A DNA stretch of 64,000 nt from Clarkia xantiana subsp. parviflora (GCA_036873135.1 JAPTYO010000018.1:11399503-11463502); one strand, 5' to 3'; positions 11,737 through 23,510 are shown, counted from the stretch's first letter. Notes: generated by a model from the sequence alone, not told the origin. A program made the numbers and translations.

Positions 11737-13795
11737 ATGTACCCTCCTTAAAAAACTTTCGTCCTCTAAATTTATTTGGTTGTGCAGAGTATTATAAATC
11801 TACCCTTATTTAGTTGTTACTTGAGTACCCGAATAGTTTACAATAATCAGACATCATGTCCTCCACCAGCTTCCAAATTTGTTCTCTTCAGTGTGTTTTT
11901 CTCAGTAAACTTTCAAATACAGTGAAGTGACGTCCTAGTACCTAATCATTTTTCTTTCCACGATCCGAGCTGGGACTTGCTAGGATTACAAATCTTGCCT
12001 AATATTTCACGAGATGTAATCTTCCACGTGACTTTATTATTCGCACACATATCCTTTGTGTTGAGACCTTAATCACATTGTGCATCCCAAATATTGTGGG
12101 TCTCGTCACAGATCGACGCACTTTCTTTCCAACTTTCCAATATCTTCAACCGTCCAACTTACCTGAGCAGATTTTTTATTTTATATTTTTGCTACAATAA
12201 CCTTTTTCTTTCCTTATGGACACCTTCAAGAGTACATTAACACCAATTTAAAATTCTCGAGTCTTGACGTCAATATTTCTACGTCTCTCTTTTGACTACC
12301 ATTTTTGTATGAATCTGTTCATGAACAATATAAATTAACTAAATAGAAGTTCAACATATCCTCAAGGATTTGCATAGCTTGTCGTATCTGGTCATCAATT
12401 TAAGGACGGAAGAAGTACTTAATTTCAACTATTTCCAAAATGAGATGTGTAAGACCTTCGAAACCTTGGACCCGAGTCTTGAATTACATCTGATATAGTA
12501 TTCCTTGAAACTCCATGCACTCTTATAATTTCATTATCAACGGAATGTATCCTTCAAAGTAGACATGAAGTACATAGACTTCGTTCATCGACCCACAATT
12601 ATCCAAACGATATTTTTCTTAGCAAGATTTCATCGAAATCCGTAAAAAAATTCCATCAGCATCTTCAAACATCCAAATAGTCATGCAAGCTTGGAGTCTT
12701 GTATCTCCAAGAAGTATATTCGATTAACTTGGTTCAAAGTTTAAATGCAATCCAAAGTAATAAATAGCTTTGCCTTAGTTTTTGTATTTATACATAAATA
12801 TTGTTTTGTTGCAATCTCTAAGCTCCCTTGCTCATTTCTAAAGACAATAATCTTTAGAACATGACCTTTCAATAGCCTACAAAATACTCAACTTAGTGAG
12901 TTATTCTTATCGCATTGATTTTCCATATAATTTTAATCATCGAACGGTTATTTATCTTTGTAACGTAGTCATATTTCGAGTCACCCGTAGTGAACTCCCA
13001 ATAATATTCAACTCCATATTTCGTATCTTACTGTTCTCGATTCATACATAGTGATTTGAATTTTCTTGTTCGAAAATCATATTTATTCTTTATGTGGCAG
13101 TTAAAATAGTATCTACACATAAACTGGCATCTAATCCATTTAAGAAGATACGAAGTCGTCTTCATAATTTTTACTTCAAAAATCATATGTCCATAGACAC
13201 ACTCATCTTCCTAGATTCAATACTTAACTAATCCGAGTACATTATTCATCCAAATCTTCATTTAGTCGTATATTAGTCTGGTCATCTTCAACTTCTTTCT
13301 TCTTGCTTATTAAACAACATTTTTTCCAACACCGTTGGTAGGACTCCCTTGAGGTAATTTCTTTATCTTGATCATTACGTTATGTTCCTTCTGGTGCAAT
13401 TGAGCATCTTGAAATAACTTCATCCAGTAGCATGGACGTTAATTTATTCACGGTCATTCCTCACTTAAAATTTCCCTACTAATTAACATATTCTCCACTT
13501 CAACTTCCAAACTCGTCCACAATCTTGATAATTATTTTCGTCCAAAAAGTTGAATACGTCTTTAATTAGTCCAATAAAGCTTGATACGAACTTGTTATCG
13601 GCATCAAAAGTTGACGTCTTACTCGACTCCATTATAATTCTTCAAGCATACTTTATTCCGGGATCGTCCCCATAGCACAACCATGTGAGATCTTTAAAGT
13701 TTCCTTTTGCATGTTCTTACATCCTCATCTCCTATTAGAGGTAACGCCATTTCATGACTAACATTCTTGAACACAAGGTTATGGGTCTAAGGATG

Positions 13796-13807
13796 GCTCT
13801 GATACCA
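13796..13807 (-). promoter_or_regulatory. inner primer-binding-site-like sequence in C, copy 2
   Basis: The minus strand reads TGGTATCAGAGC beside TGTCACGCCCCC at 13811. It is the counterpart of 8915-8926 and agrees better with the initiator-Met consensus. Confidence 0.6.
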
Positions 13808-14063
13808 CTCTGTCACGCCCCCAAGCCCGAGCGACTGTCCCCACTAGCCCAACCCAGTCTAACTATGCCCGCTGTCTTCACTTGGGCCTAGAAAATGAGA
13901 AATTCCTGTTGTACTTGAGTAGTACCCCTCTTACTTATTAAGACTCCAAATCTTCTTATTCCAACGTCGCGGCCCAGACCAGAATCGTTTGCCCCCGGTA
14001 GGTGACCGGAACTCCGGGGTTCAATAGCCCTTGGTCCACGAGCCCGGTCAAGGTCCTGGGTCG

Positions 14064-14075
14064 GCTCTGATACCG
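14064..14075 (-). promoter_or_regulatory. primer binding site of element C (LTR 3), mutated
   Basis: The minus strand reads CGGTATCAGAGC, one change from the site at LTR 2, three bases from the LTR start at 14079. Confidence 0.65.
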
Positions 14076-14078
14076 CTC

Positions 14079-14610
14079 TTTCATGCCCCAAAATCAACAT
14101 TGGAGGTTAGGGGCGATAGTCGCTATTCACTAGTAATAAACCGTTAAATAATGAAGTCGCAAAGGATCCTTTAATCAAACACACTCATATTTCATACGTT
14201 TTGTATTACCAGAAATCATGGTATTTACATAATCCAACAACTCTCTATATATAAATGTCCAGTGCAAGGGAACAACATCAACTGAGACTTCCTTATGCCT
14301 TATCATGTCGACTCGGTCGGTTTGTGCCACTCCGTTTTAAGCTCTTTAAAACCTTCGATTGCGTTCTTCATCTCTTGTGATGTAAGATTTGTTTTGGGGT
14401 GCCCCGTGTGGAGTATGCGAAACAAAGCAGCTGAGTTTTGAGCTATATCATCTCGATTAGGTTTTTGGACTTAAACACCAACTTCCATAGTAGGTTTAAG
14501 ATTGTTTCTAAAAAAAACGTATTTTGCCATTGACTTTTGTTAGTGGTGAAATTAGCCCTTAAAGTTCTTTACTTGTAGCTTCTGCCCTTAAATTTGACAT
14601 AGGTGTTACA
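14079..14610 (-). repeat. LTR 3 of element C, internally deleted
   Basis: Matches the first ~200 bases of LTR 2 and then jumps, at about 14280, to the last ~330 bases, so about 2 kb is missing. Similarity stops at GTTACA (14610), which marks the outer edge of the element. Confidence 0.7.
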
Positions 14611-15096
14611 ATTTTTGTTCATTTTTCTTTAAATTTTATTTTACATTTAAAAAATAAATATTTTCATTCATATGAATAAGGGGACGGTGTTGGAAAAATA
14701 ATGGATAGAAAAAAATCGTATTTTTTGCACAAAATAAAAAGTTTGAAACATGTTGCATCGAATTATTTAAGCAGGTATTTATTGTACCAAAAACAATATA
14801 GCGTAAACATGTATTAGTGTATTCTTATATTTTTTGCGCCAAAACAAAATATGTTGTCACTAAAATTATACATAAATATAATACTTTCTAAACATGTTGT
14901 ATCAGTGAATACTTATATATTTATTCAAACATGCACACATGGTTGTAGTGTGAGCCATGTATTTTATCATGATGCTTGTGAACTGGTTTTTGTATCGACA
15001 CACAATTGTTTGTAGACTAGAAGACTAATGAATAAGAGAATGAGACTTTAAAAGCAAATAGGTACGGTTTAAATCGTATACACAAGTAGTAGTATA
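14611..15096. other. AT-rich spacer between C and D
   Basis: Very AT-rich, with poly-T and ATAAATA stretches. No gene, repeat family or RNA was recognised. Its last five bases (GTATA) are the left target duplication of element D. Confidence 0.6.
15092..15096. repeat. target site duplication of element D, left
   Basis: GTATA, identical to 32773-32777 immediately after the right LTR of D. Confidence 0.75.
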
Positions 15097-15395
15097 TGAT
15101 TGATCACTGTTCTCGTGTTCGATATTGCCTTGCGTCTCCGTTCTTATTTCTTCGTACTCACATGCAAAAGAGGCACCGGGAGTGTTCCGGTAAGCTCACT
15201 CCGATGCCTAAATGAGATATGTCTTTTAGAGAAAGAAAGTATAAGTTATAGAGATGTCAAGATTACCTTCAAATGAGGGAAATAATGCTCTATTTATAAA
15301 ATTCCTCGGTGGCTATTCCAGTTTCGGGGGATTCCAGTCTGGAATAGCGGTTCTTCTAGCGGTCCTCCTTGTAGATTATCCTTTCTCGGACATAA
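15097..15395 (-). repeat. left LTR portion of element D
   Basis: Begins TGATTGATCAC, right after the target duplication, and shares GCAAAAGAGGCACC and GATTACCTTCAAATGAGGG with LTR H at 33692. It is closer to H than to D's own right LTR. Beyond about 15395 it passes into the tandem array, and no CCAACA end is found, so the inner border is unplaced. Confidence 0.6.
15291..15298 (-). promoter_or_regulatory. TATA box in left LTR of D
   Basis: The minus strand reads TATAAATA in the same context as the TATA box of LTR H. Confidence 0.5.
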
Positions 15396-15400
15396 GGCTG

Positions 15401-16833
15401 ACCATGTGGGTCTTACGTCCCTTTTCGGTTGGAGGGTTGTCCTTATAGATCTTCCTCTTTTTATATGTAGAGGTTGTCCTGGGGATCTTCCCCCTATCAT
15501 ATTAGAGTTGTCTTTTTAGATCTCCCCTTTCGGTTGTAAGGGTAGCCATGTGGGTCATACGTCCCTTTTCGGTTGGAGGGCTGTCCTTATTGATCTTCCT
15601 TTTTTTATATGTAGGGGTTGTCTTGTGGATCTTTCCCCTATCATATTAGAGTTGTCTTTTTGCATCTTCCCCTTTCGGTTGTAAGGGTGGCCCTGTGGGT
15701 CTTACGTCCATTTTTGATTGGAGGGTTTTCCGTATAGATCTTCCTATTCTTGTAAGGGATGTCCTGTGGATCTTCCCCCTATCATATTAAAGTTGTTTTT
15801 TTGGATCTTCCCCTTTTGGTTGTAACATGTGGGTCTTACGTCCCTTTTAGGTTGGAGGGTTGTCCTGTTAGATCTTCCTCTTTTTTATATGTAGGGGTTG
15901 CCTTGTGGATCTTCCCCCTATCATATTAGAGTTGTTTTTTTGGATCTTCCCCATTCGATTGTAAGTGTGGCCCTGTAGGTCTTACGTCCCTTTTCGGTTG
16001 GAGGGTTGTTCTTATACATCTTCCTCTTTTTTATATGTAGAGGTTGTTCTGTGGATTTTCCCCCTATCATATTAGAGTTGTCTTTTTGGATATTCCCCTT
16101 TCGGTTGTAAGGGTGGCCCTCTGGGTCATACGTCTCTTTTCGACTGGAGGTTTGTCCTTTTAGATTTTCCTCTTTTTAATATGTAGGGGTTGTCCTGTGG
16201 ATCTTCCCCCTATCATATTAGAGTTTTCTTTTTGGGTCTTCCCCTTTCGGTTGTAAGGGTGGCCCTGTGGGTCTTACGTCTCCCTTTTCGGTTAGAGGGT
16301 TGTCCTTATAGATCTTCCTCTTTTTTATATGTAGGGGTTGTCCTGTGGATCCTCCCCCTATCATATTAGAGTTGTTTTTTTTGGATCTTCCTCTTTCGGT
16401 TGTAAGGGTGGCCCTGTAGGTCTTACGTCCCTTTTCGGTTGGAGAGTTATTCTTATAGATCTTCCTCTTTTTAATATGTAGGGGTTGTCATGTGGATCTT
16501 CCCCCCTATCATATTAGAGTCGTCTTTTTGAATCTTCCCCTTTCGGTTGGGGTGGCTCCATGGGTCTTAAGTCCCTTTTCGGTTGGAGGGTTGTCCTTAT
16601 AGATCTTCCTGTTTTTTATATGTATGGGTTGTCTTGTGGATCTTCCCCCTATCATATTAGAGTTGTCTTTTTGGATCTTCCCCTTTCGATTGTAAGGGTG
16701 GACCTGTGGGACTTACTTCCATTTTCGATTGGAGGGTTGTCCTTATAGATCTTCCTCTTTTTTATATGTAGGGGTTGTCATGTGGATCTTCCCCCTATCA
16801 TATTAGAGTTGTCTTTTTGGATCTTCCCCTTTC
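15401..16833. repeat. ~146-bp satellite-like tandem array in the 3' region of D
   Basis: About ten head-to-tail units. The landmark GGGTCTTACGTCC recurs near 15408, 15552, 15697, 15831, 15977, 16123, 16269, 16418, 16562 and 16708, that is every 134-149 bases. Each unit also holds CCCCCTATCATATTAGAG and GATCTTCC. The array lies between integrase and the 3' LTR. Tandem arrays in the 3' untranslated region are a known habit of Ogre/Tat elements and a recorded source of satellite DNA. Confidence 0.9.
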
Positions 16834-16962
16834 GTGCTATGGTGCTTTTCTCGTTTGTTTTTGTGTCCTGAAAAACATCTGATTCATTTAGCACTATTAT
16901 CACTTCTTACAGAAAGGAAAGTCTAACTGGAGTTCGCAGATCTCGTTTTGGTAATAATAAAC

Positions 16963-18248
16963 TTAGTTAATATAAGTGGATTCTCCGTTTCCTTCAAGTG
17001 TTCTCCATTGAAGGTGTTGGTGGATACTTGTCCTGTCTTCCAAGCGGTATGTGTTTAATGCTGGGATGGATGCAATCTTGTAAGGGCCTTCCCATTTGGT
17101 GGATATCTTGTTTATTATGTCCAGGTGTATGAACTCGTTCCTTCTCAGCACCATTTCTCCTACATGGAACTGATGAACCTTTACTCGTCTGTTGTAATAC
17201 CGAGCCGCTGCCAATTGCATTCTTGCTTGTGCTTTTTCTGCCCTCCATCGCCTTTCTTCTGTCATATCTAGCTCCAGGCGCCTTTATTCATTATTGCGTT
17301 CTTCTTCATAGTATTGTGTTCTATGAGAAGTAACTGCTAACTCTATGGGTGCTACTGCCTCAGATCCATAGACCAGACTGAAAGGTGTTTCTCCTGTCGT
17401 TCTTTTAGGGGTTGTATGCAATGCCCATTGTACATTATCCAATTCATCCACCCAACTTTCCCCGAATGCCTCGATTCTTCTTTTAAGTCCCTCTAAGACT
17501 ATTTTGTTTGTTGATTCTACTAGGTCATTTGTCTGGGCGTGTTTCACTGACCCAAAGGTGATCAATGCCTAGGGTTTTGCAGTATGACTCCACCTGACGA
17601 CCCTTAAATTGCGGTCCATTGTCGCTTATTAGCACTTTCGGAACTCCGTACCTAGTGACTATCCTTGTTTGGAGGAACTTGACCACTTGGAATTCTTTTG
17701 TTTTAGCTAAAGCCTTGGCCTCTATCCGCTTTGAAAAGTAGTCTATAGCTACCAGGACGTATCTCATTTGGCTTTTGGACATAGGCAATGGACCGGTCAA
17801 ATCGATGCCCCATTGAGCGAAGGGCAATTCGCTTGGAATGGACATGAGGTTGGATGCTTGGGTGGTTATATTCTTCGAGTATCTTTGGCATGCATCACAT
17901 TTTTGTACCATCTCCGTGGCATCCTTGTTCATTGTTGGCCAGTAATACCCTTGGTTGAGGGCCTTCCTCGCTATTGTCCTTGCTCCCTCGTGGCAAGAGG
18001 TCTGCCCTTCGTGTAGTTCTCTTAGTATTCGACCCGTTTCCGAGTCAGCAACACATCTCATGTAGGGAGTGGAGTATCCTCTTTTGTATAGCATGCCATT
18101 AATGATGAGGTAATTGACCGCTAGCCTTTCTACCCTTGCCGCCTCCATTGCCTTTTCTGGTAATTCTCCCTAGCTCAGGTATCGAATGATTGGTGTCATC
18201 CAATTAGGTGCCTCATCGAATGACGGTGCCTCAATAGCTAGTACTTCT
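16963..18248 (-). pseudogene. integrase of element D
   Basis: Integrase would join the cDNA copy to chromosomal DNA. Reading leftwards from 18148, there is a zinc-binding HHCC domain (SCHEGARTI, KCDACQRY), then the catalytic core with GIDLTGPLP and SDNGPQF, and after a frameshift near 17545 the glutamate block LVESTNK. A stop at 17284 separates the C-terminal domain (17265-16963: RRWRAEKAQARMQLAAARYYNRRV in two parts, KWEGPYKI). No chromodomain is seen. The D, D and E residues are all still visible, but the frameshift and stop inactivate it. The upstream end is cut by element E at 18248. Confidence 0.88.
18244..18248. repeat. target site duplication of element E, left
   Basis: CTTCT. The right counterpart at 29097-29101 is CCTCT, one mismatch. 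Confidence 0.6.
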
Positions 18249-18879
18249 TGATGGGTATACGTCCGATTCGGGTTCGTTTTATATTATTCGGACTTCGTAT
18301 ACATGTCGAACTCACTAAACGGTTTCGAATTGTTCACCCGCGGGTGCTAAAAAGTCTGAGACAAGCGCGTACGCGCCCCGGGCTTACACCGCGTCCGGAT
18401 TGTCCCGTTATCCCGGACCTTCCGGGATCCTCGCGATACCTCGGGACTGTCCGGATTTCTCCTATTATTGACATGTGAACCCCTACGCAAACACCGCACG
18501 TGCAAACCCTCCCGATGTCAGCTTTACTCCCGTTTACGCTCGGTTCATACTTTGCATTGAACCGACATCGGACCGTTCAAAACCCGGTTTGATTCCAAGG
18601 TTTCCTATAAATAGGGGCCTTGATCATTCATTTCAAACTAAGTTGACAGCGGAATCTCTGCCCTCTCTCTTACTTTCTCTCTCTAAATTACCCGATTTAA
18701 GCTTCGGAGAGGGTTCATCGCACTCCACCCCCCCTGCGTGGTGTGCGATACTGCCCCTCTTGGAGGTATACGAAGACGCACGAGTTTGGCACGTGCAAAG
18801 ACCCGGAATAGGAGAAACCCGACGCATTCTTCTGTCGTCACTACCAGGACCCGACTCCCCACTTGAAAATGATCAAACA
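18249..18879 (+). repeat. 5' LTR of element E
   Basis: Starts TGATGGGTATACG and ends GATCAAACA. It pairs with 28449-29096, with moderate divergence and some indels, so the insertion is not very recent. Confidence 0.88.
18606..18613 (+). promoter_or_regulatory. TATA box in 5' LTR of E
   Basis: CCTATAAATAGGGGCC, a canonical plant TATA box on the sense strand of E. Confidence 0.7.
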
Positions 18880-18882
18880 TTT

Positions 18883-18895
18883 TGGCGTCGTCCGC
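18883..18895 (+). promoter_or_regulatory. primer binding site of element E
   Basis: TGGCGTCGTCCGC lies three bases after the LTR end. It is a variant of the TGGCGCCGTC motif of the other Tat elements here. Confidence 0.65.
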
Positions 18896-18937
18896 AAGAT
18901 TCTGAACGAACAAGCACTAGCATACCAGCAAAGCTAA

Positions 18938-20417
18938 ATGGCAAAGAGAAAGAACACTACAGGAGAGCCCAGCAGGGTGCAACCCAAGAAGAATCAACCA
19001 GGTCTTGAGGATATCCCAGAGGTAGTATCCACAGCTTCCTCAGAAGAAGCCCCCAATGCTCAACCAGAGTACACAGCTCAAACAAACGAACCCCTGCCAA
19101 GTTTTGAGCGAAGAGCGCACACTGAAGAGGAACAACCTTTCAGAATGCTGGCTAAAACCAACAACCTCAGGATGCAGGCACACAAGGCGCACAAGCTGCC
19201 CCAACAGTAACTCCCGCAATGATGCAAGCAATAGAGGAACTCCTGGCCTTCAGGGATACTTTAAGAAACCAAGGCTACGCGCCTCCACCACCTCCCTCAC
19301 CTCCGCCACCACCAGCTCAAGCATATCCTGCAGGAGAAGCAGTGTCCCATGGCACAACCCGAGGAGAAGCCCCAAGACAACAAAGAAGGCAGCCCCCGGC
19401 TGCCAAACCTCAATACTACAATGCAGGACCTCAAGGATCCTACTCTGGTGCAACTCACTATGAAAGGCCATACCCGGCTGAATCATGGAAGCAACCAAAT
19501 AACCTCAACGAGAGACAAGGTAGGGAGGCCTCTCATTACCAACAGAGTTGGGGGCAGGATAGCGGAAACCCAAACAATGTTTGGGGAATACCCGAGAGAA
19601 ACAATGACGTTCCCCTCACAGGGTTAACCACTAAGACTTTGGAGGCGCTCATTGAGAAAAAGCTAAAGCAGAAAAAGATCAGACCAATACACGTCTTAAC
19701 AGACAGCGCAAGTCATCCTTTCGCCAAGGAAATGTTGTATGAAAGGGTTCCGGCAATCCTAAACAACATAAAAATCAAGAGGTACACTGGAAAGGAGGAT
19801 CCCATTGAGCACGTGTAGCAGCACGAGGCTTCGCTACTTGGAAGAGCTACAAATCTAGACCATGTGGCGGTCACGTTACCGCAAACCTTACTAGGTTCAG
19901 CGACACATTGGTTTTTCTCACTTCAAAAGGAAAGCGTGACTTCCTGGGCATACCTGAAGGGAAAGTTTATCCAGAGATACATGGGCGAACGAAGGTTGCT
20001 TAAAGACTCCTGCTCATTAGATGATGTGAAGCAACAATATGACGAGTCCTTGGCTGATTATTACATATGTTTTAATCAGAACATAGCTGACATTCAGACA
20101 AACCTGTGTGAAGACGAAATAATGAAGGCATTCATAAGGAACCTGGGTCGCTTAGGTTTCTCCCTGGGGAAAAGATGTCCAAACGCCCGGCTGAAAATTT
20201 GGAGGCGTTAGCCTCGCGCGTGAAGGAATACGTGGACCTGGAAAGGTTCGGGAACAATGCAAGAGCAAATTTGAACGCAAAAAAGACAAGGCCGCACAGG
20301 CAAAACAACCCCGAGGAAACCAGCGACAAAAGCAGTGGCAACCACAGCCTAAACACCCCGTCCAGGTCGGTTTCTAAAATCCAAGGGAGGTCAACACCGC
20401 GAACCTCATTCCGCTAA
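18938..20417 (+). pseudogene. gag of element E
   Basis: Gag starts with ATG at 18938 (MAKRKN) and has a Gln/Glu/Pro-rich N-terminus. After a frame change it continues at 19219 with EELLAFRDTL, a proline-rich segment (PPPPPSPPPPP) and the capsid-like core: SHPFAKEMLYERVPA, KRYTGKEDPIEHV, then an in-frame TAG at 19816, then LLGSATHWFFSL, KFIQRYMG and the DESLADYY helix. A frameshift near 20170 precedes the basic C-terminal part (20175-20417). The single TAG and at least two frameshifts make it inactive. The order of parts follows gag of F. Confidence 0.85.
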
Positions 20418-20454
20418 ACGCCCCTATGTCGGAAATCTTGAAGGAGATGAAGGA

Positions 20455-21470
20455 ATGAATCTCTGGAGAGAACCAAACAATTCGCGGAAGGGCCCCTTGG
20501 GAAAGGAAGATGACAAATGGTGTGAAAACTATGAGGTTAAGGGACACGACGCGGACAACTGCTTCAGCCTAAGGATGCGCATAAAAAACATCATTTTGCC
20601 GGGCGAGATAAAGCACTACGTTGATCAGGGGGAAAACACCCTTACAAAGACACAAGGAGAGACCTCCAAGAAAAAAAAAGGGAAGGAGAAGATGTATGAC
20701 AATCCACCTCCTCCTAAGAGGGGTGTAATCAATGTTGTACATGGAGGACCAGCTGCTGGGGGCCATGGCTCGCACTCAAGAAATGTTTACGCCTCACAGG
20801 CGGAGATGCACCCCAAGTATGGGAAGCGACCAAGAGGGGAAGAGGAGGATTTTGTCATCATGTTTTCTAAGGAAGATATGAGACACATCGTATATCACCA
20901 TGACGACGCACTCGTCATTACAATGCCCATAGTGAACTACGGCGTAAAATGAATCCTCGTTGACGGAGGAAGTTCTGCTGATATTCTGACTATCAAGGTA
21001 ATCAAACAACTTGGTCGTACAAAGGCTGATTTAAGTCCCGAACATTCCCTCTAGTAAGCTTCGCCGGAGCTGCAACATACACACTTGGTACGATCACACT
21101 CCCGGTAACACTGGGAGAAGGCTGGACAAAGCCTGACATTAATGTCAACTTTATTGTGGTCGAAACCTTAGGAGCCTACAACGGGATCCTCGGAAGAACA
21201 ACCATAAACCCCTTGGAGATAGTGCCATCCACGGCACATCAGAAGTTGAAGTTCCCAACCAAGAATGGAATTGGAGAGATCCTAGGAGATCAAACTGCAG
21301 CACGACGGTGCTATGTGAACGTTTTAAGGCGTAAACAACAACTCTCCATCGCCATGATCAGCTGGGATTCCCCGAACAAGAAGAGGAGAAGCAAGTGGAA
21401 GAGATACGTCTTTAACAACTCTCTGCGCCTATACGGCCGTCCAACTACCAACATGCCCCAACAGTGAAAA
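20455..21470 (+). pseudogene. gag C-terminus and protease of element E
   Basis: Continues gag with a zinc-knuckle-like WCENYEVKGHDADNC, a Lys-rich stretch and GVINVVHGGPAAGG, then HHDDALVITMPI. A TGA at 20950 interrupts the run just before the aspartic protease signature ILVDGGSSADIL, whose catalytic Asp is intact. After another frame change, 21156 onwards gives GAYNGILGRTTINPL, STAHQKLKFPT and ARRCYVNVL, the end of the protease region. In elements B, D and F the RT follows here; in E it does not. Confidence 0.85.
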
Positions 21471-22032
21471 GTGTTTGGGACATCAAGCAAGGAGAAAGAG
21501 AACCAACTCTCGTGTATTTCAAGCGCTCTGCGCTAAATGCAGCTTGGCTAAAGGCCACAAAGGAGGCAGTGATCAACGCGTTCTTCATGAAATCGAATGC
21601 CCGATCCTTCCCTCTACTTGGTAGAGAGTATGGTTGGAGGACCACTCAGTCAATGAGTGACCTCAAAGAGAAACTCGAAAGAGCAGTCACTTGTGAGCAG
21701 AAGCTCAGGTGGAGCAAACCACCCGCAGGAGAGGGAGGAGTACTCTTTCACAACCTGACAGCAGGAGCACACTTGATGGTCCAGAATATGCATTCACGCC
21801 TCTGAACACAGAGGTCGAAGAGATATTCGTGAGCATCCTGCAGAACAAGCTGCCCTCCCCAAGGGAAACACCACATGCGTTCTTGGGAGCCGACATCACG
21901 CATTGGTGTAAATTCCACAATACCTGGGGTCACCACACCAACGACCGCCTCACCCTGCGAGTTGAAATCGAAGAGATGATAGCCCTCGGGGCCTTGCATT
22001 ACCGCGTGGCATGTAGCCATCACACCGTGTGA
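21464..22032 (+). pseudogene. second gag-like segment in element E
   Basis: Directly after the protease remnant, and instead of RT, comes another stretch that looks like the later half of a different Tat/Athila-type gag. It has KSVWDIKQGE and a helix-rich region resembling the gag core end (SMSDLKEKLERAV), then after a frame change a zinc-knuckle-like WCKFHNTWGHHTND followed by LRVEIEEMIALGAL. The last knuckle Cys appears to be lost. The segment ends in a TGA at 22030. It points to recombination between two gag genes during the origin of E. Confidence in gag identity is moderate. Confidence 0.6.
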
Positions 22033-22495
22033 ACAGACAACTTCCATCACAACATGTCGGGAGGAGACAACCACATCCCTCCCGCATCTCTGCGTTACGC
22101 TCAGCTTTATGCATCCGTCTACTTTCAAGCTTTACCTTTTAAGTGCTTATGCTTCTAGTAGATTATTTGCAAATGGGTGATCAGTTGACCCCATCTATCC
22201 AGCATTGTAAATATTGCATAACTAATGAAGTTAATGTATTTTCGTAGGTACATTACTCTCATACAATCCACGCTCTGGAATAACGCCAAGTAGTGGACTC
22301 TATGCATTAATCTTGCAACAACACATCAAGCTTAAAACGCTTAATACGACAAGAGGCTTATATCACACGCCACCAACATGTCAATACTTGATATCAACAA
22401 CGAACTCGCAATACGCTCTCTTCCACGAAATCTATTATGTCTACTTTATACAACTACATGCTGGATATTTTCCTAAGGATTATCTAAATGTAATA

Positions 22496-22830
22496 TGGCG
22501 CGACATCCCTGTCCGGGGGCAACCCCATGATTACAACACTCATTTCTTGGATTTTTTTCAACCAACAGATTCTCATCTATTAAGTGGCGCGACATCCTCT
22601 ACATGAGGGCAACCCCACACAATTACATAGCGCGACATCCTCTATACGAGGGAAACCCCATGATATCTTACTGAGGAACGAGACACCCAGTATAGATTAC
22701 TAAACACTTACATGGCGCGACATCCTCTATACGAGGGAAACCCCATGATATCTTACTGAGGAACGAGACACCCAATATAGATTACTAAACATATACATGG
22801 CGCGACATCCTCTACAAGAGGGCAACCCCA
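22496..22830. repeat. GGCGCGACATCC tandem repeats in E
   Basis: Repeats built on GGCGCGACATCCTCTA and GAGGGAAACCCCATGATATC. Two nearly identical units of about 88 bases start at 22713 and 22799, with more diverged units before them. Confidence 0.8.
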
Positions 22831-22989
22831 CGGGAACCTACTACTACCCACAAGTAGCGTTCATTATTACGTACCAACACTCTACCCCGGGAGGAGCGTA
22901 GAAAAAAATCGCCGCGATACTCAACGCAGCGAAAGACTCACCAAACATACAAGTAGAGTGTTGTAAAACGTTATCTTGTTCGTGAACAA

Positions 22990-23510
22990 ATAACAGAAAT
23001 AAAAAACTCCAATCAAGCAAGTAGTTTCTTGCCACAATGTCGCCTTGGAATGGTCCAAGAGACGGAAAAAACTGCGAGTTGTGAAAACAAACTTGTACAG
23101 CCCCTTGGAATAACCAAGTAGAGGTGTAGTAGTATCGCAAGGTCAGTACAAGGACTAGCCAAGGAACACCTCGCCTTAACTCTATAACGGGGGTACCCAA
23201 ATAGCGGATTAAAACACATTCAAAATTTGGCAAGTCGTGTCTTGCTACAACGTCGTTTCGGAATGGTCCGAAAGATGGGTTAAACTACAAGGCATATCAC
23301 ACGACCTTCGTCACGTCCCTTTGACTAACAAAGTGGAGGCGTACTAGCATTGCAATGCAATTAATTGGATTAGCCAACGTAATGCCTTGCAACAACGTTA
23401 CGCGGTGAGTTCCCAACTAACGGATGGAAAAACGCACCAAATTAACAAGTAGCGTCTTGTAACAACGTCGCCTTAGAGTGGACTAAGAGACGGTAAAAAC
23501 TAAGTTTTTG
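22990..23510. repeat. ~205-230-bp degenerate tandem repeat in E
   Basis: The block CAAGTAG..TCTTGCCACAATGTCGCC followed by GGAATGGTCCAAGAGACGG recurs near 23017, 23229 and 23450 with substitutions. Confidence 0.7.

Larger units (their letters stand above)
11737..14078 (-). other. internal region 2 of element C, non-coding
   Basis: Second copy of the internal region, aligned along its whole length with 6872-9197. No gag or pol motif was seen. It contains the same inner primer-site duplication (13796-13807 and 14064-14075). Confidence 0.6.
4982..14610 (-). mobile_element. Element C: tandem LTR-internal-LTR-internal-LTR, non-coding
   Basis: Two copies of a roughly 4.8-kb unit (for example 4985 matches 9783, and 8930 matches 13811) plus a third partial copy. 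The LTR boundaries come from a TGGTATCAGAGC primer site next to TGTCACGCCCC at 9198 and 14079, and from the point where the third copy stops matching (GTTACA, 14610). Each internal region is about 2.3 kb with no reading frame of note, so the element is non-autonomous. The duplicated structure is expected from recombination between LTRs of two copies. Element B has removed the start of the first LTR. Many base differences between copies show that the duplication is old. Confidence 0.7.

Noticed and set aside
13888..14100. 70-codon minus frame in element C
   Set aside because: Not open in the duplicate copy at 9000-9220, so not conserved.
15401..16833. Regular array that could suggest a CRISPR
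   Set aside because: Units of ~146 bases are similar along their whole length with no unique spacers, and the DNA is eukaryotic.
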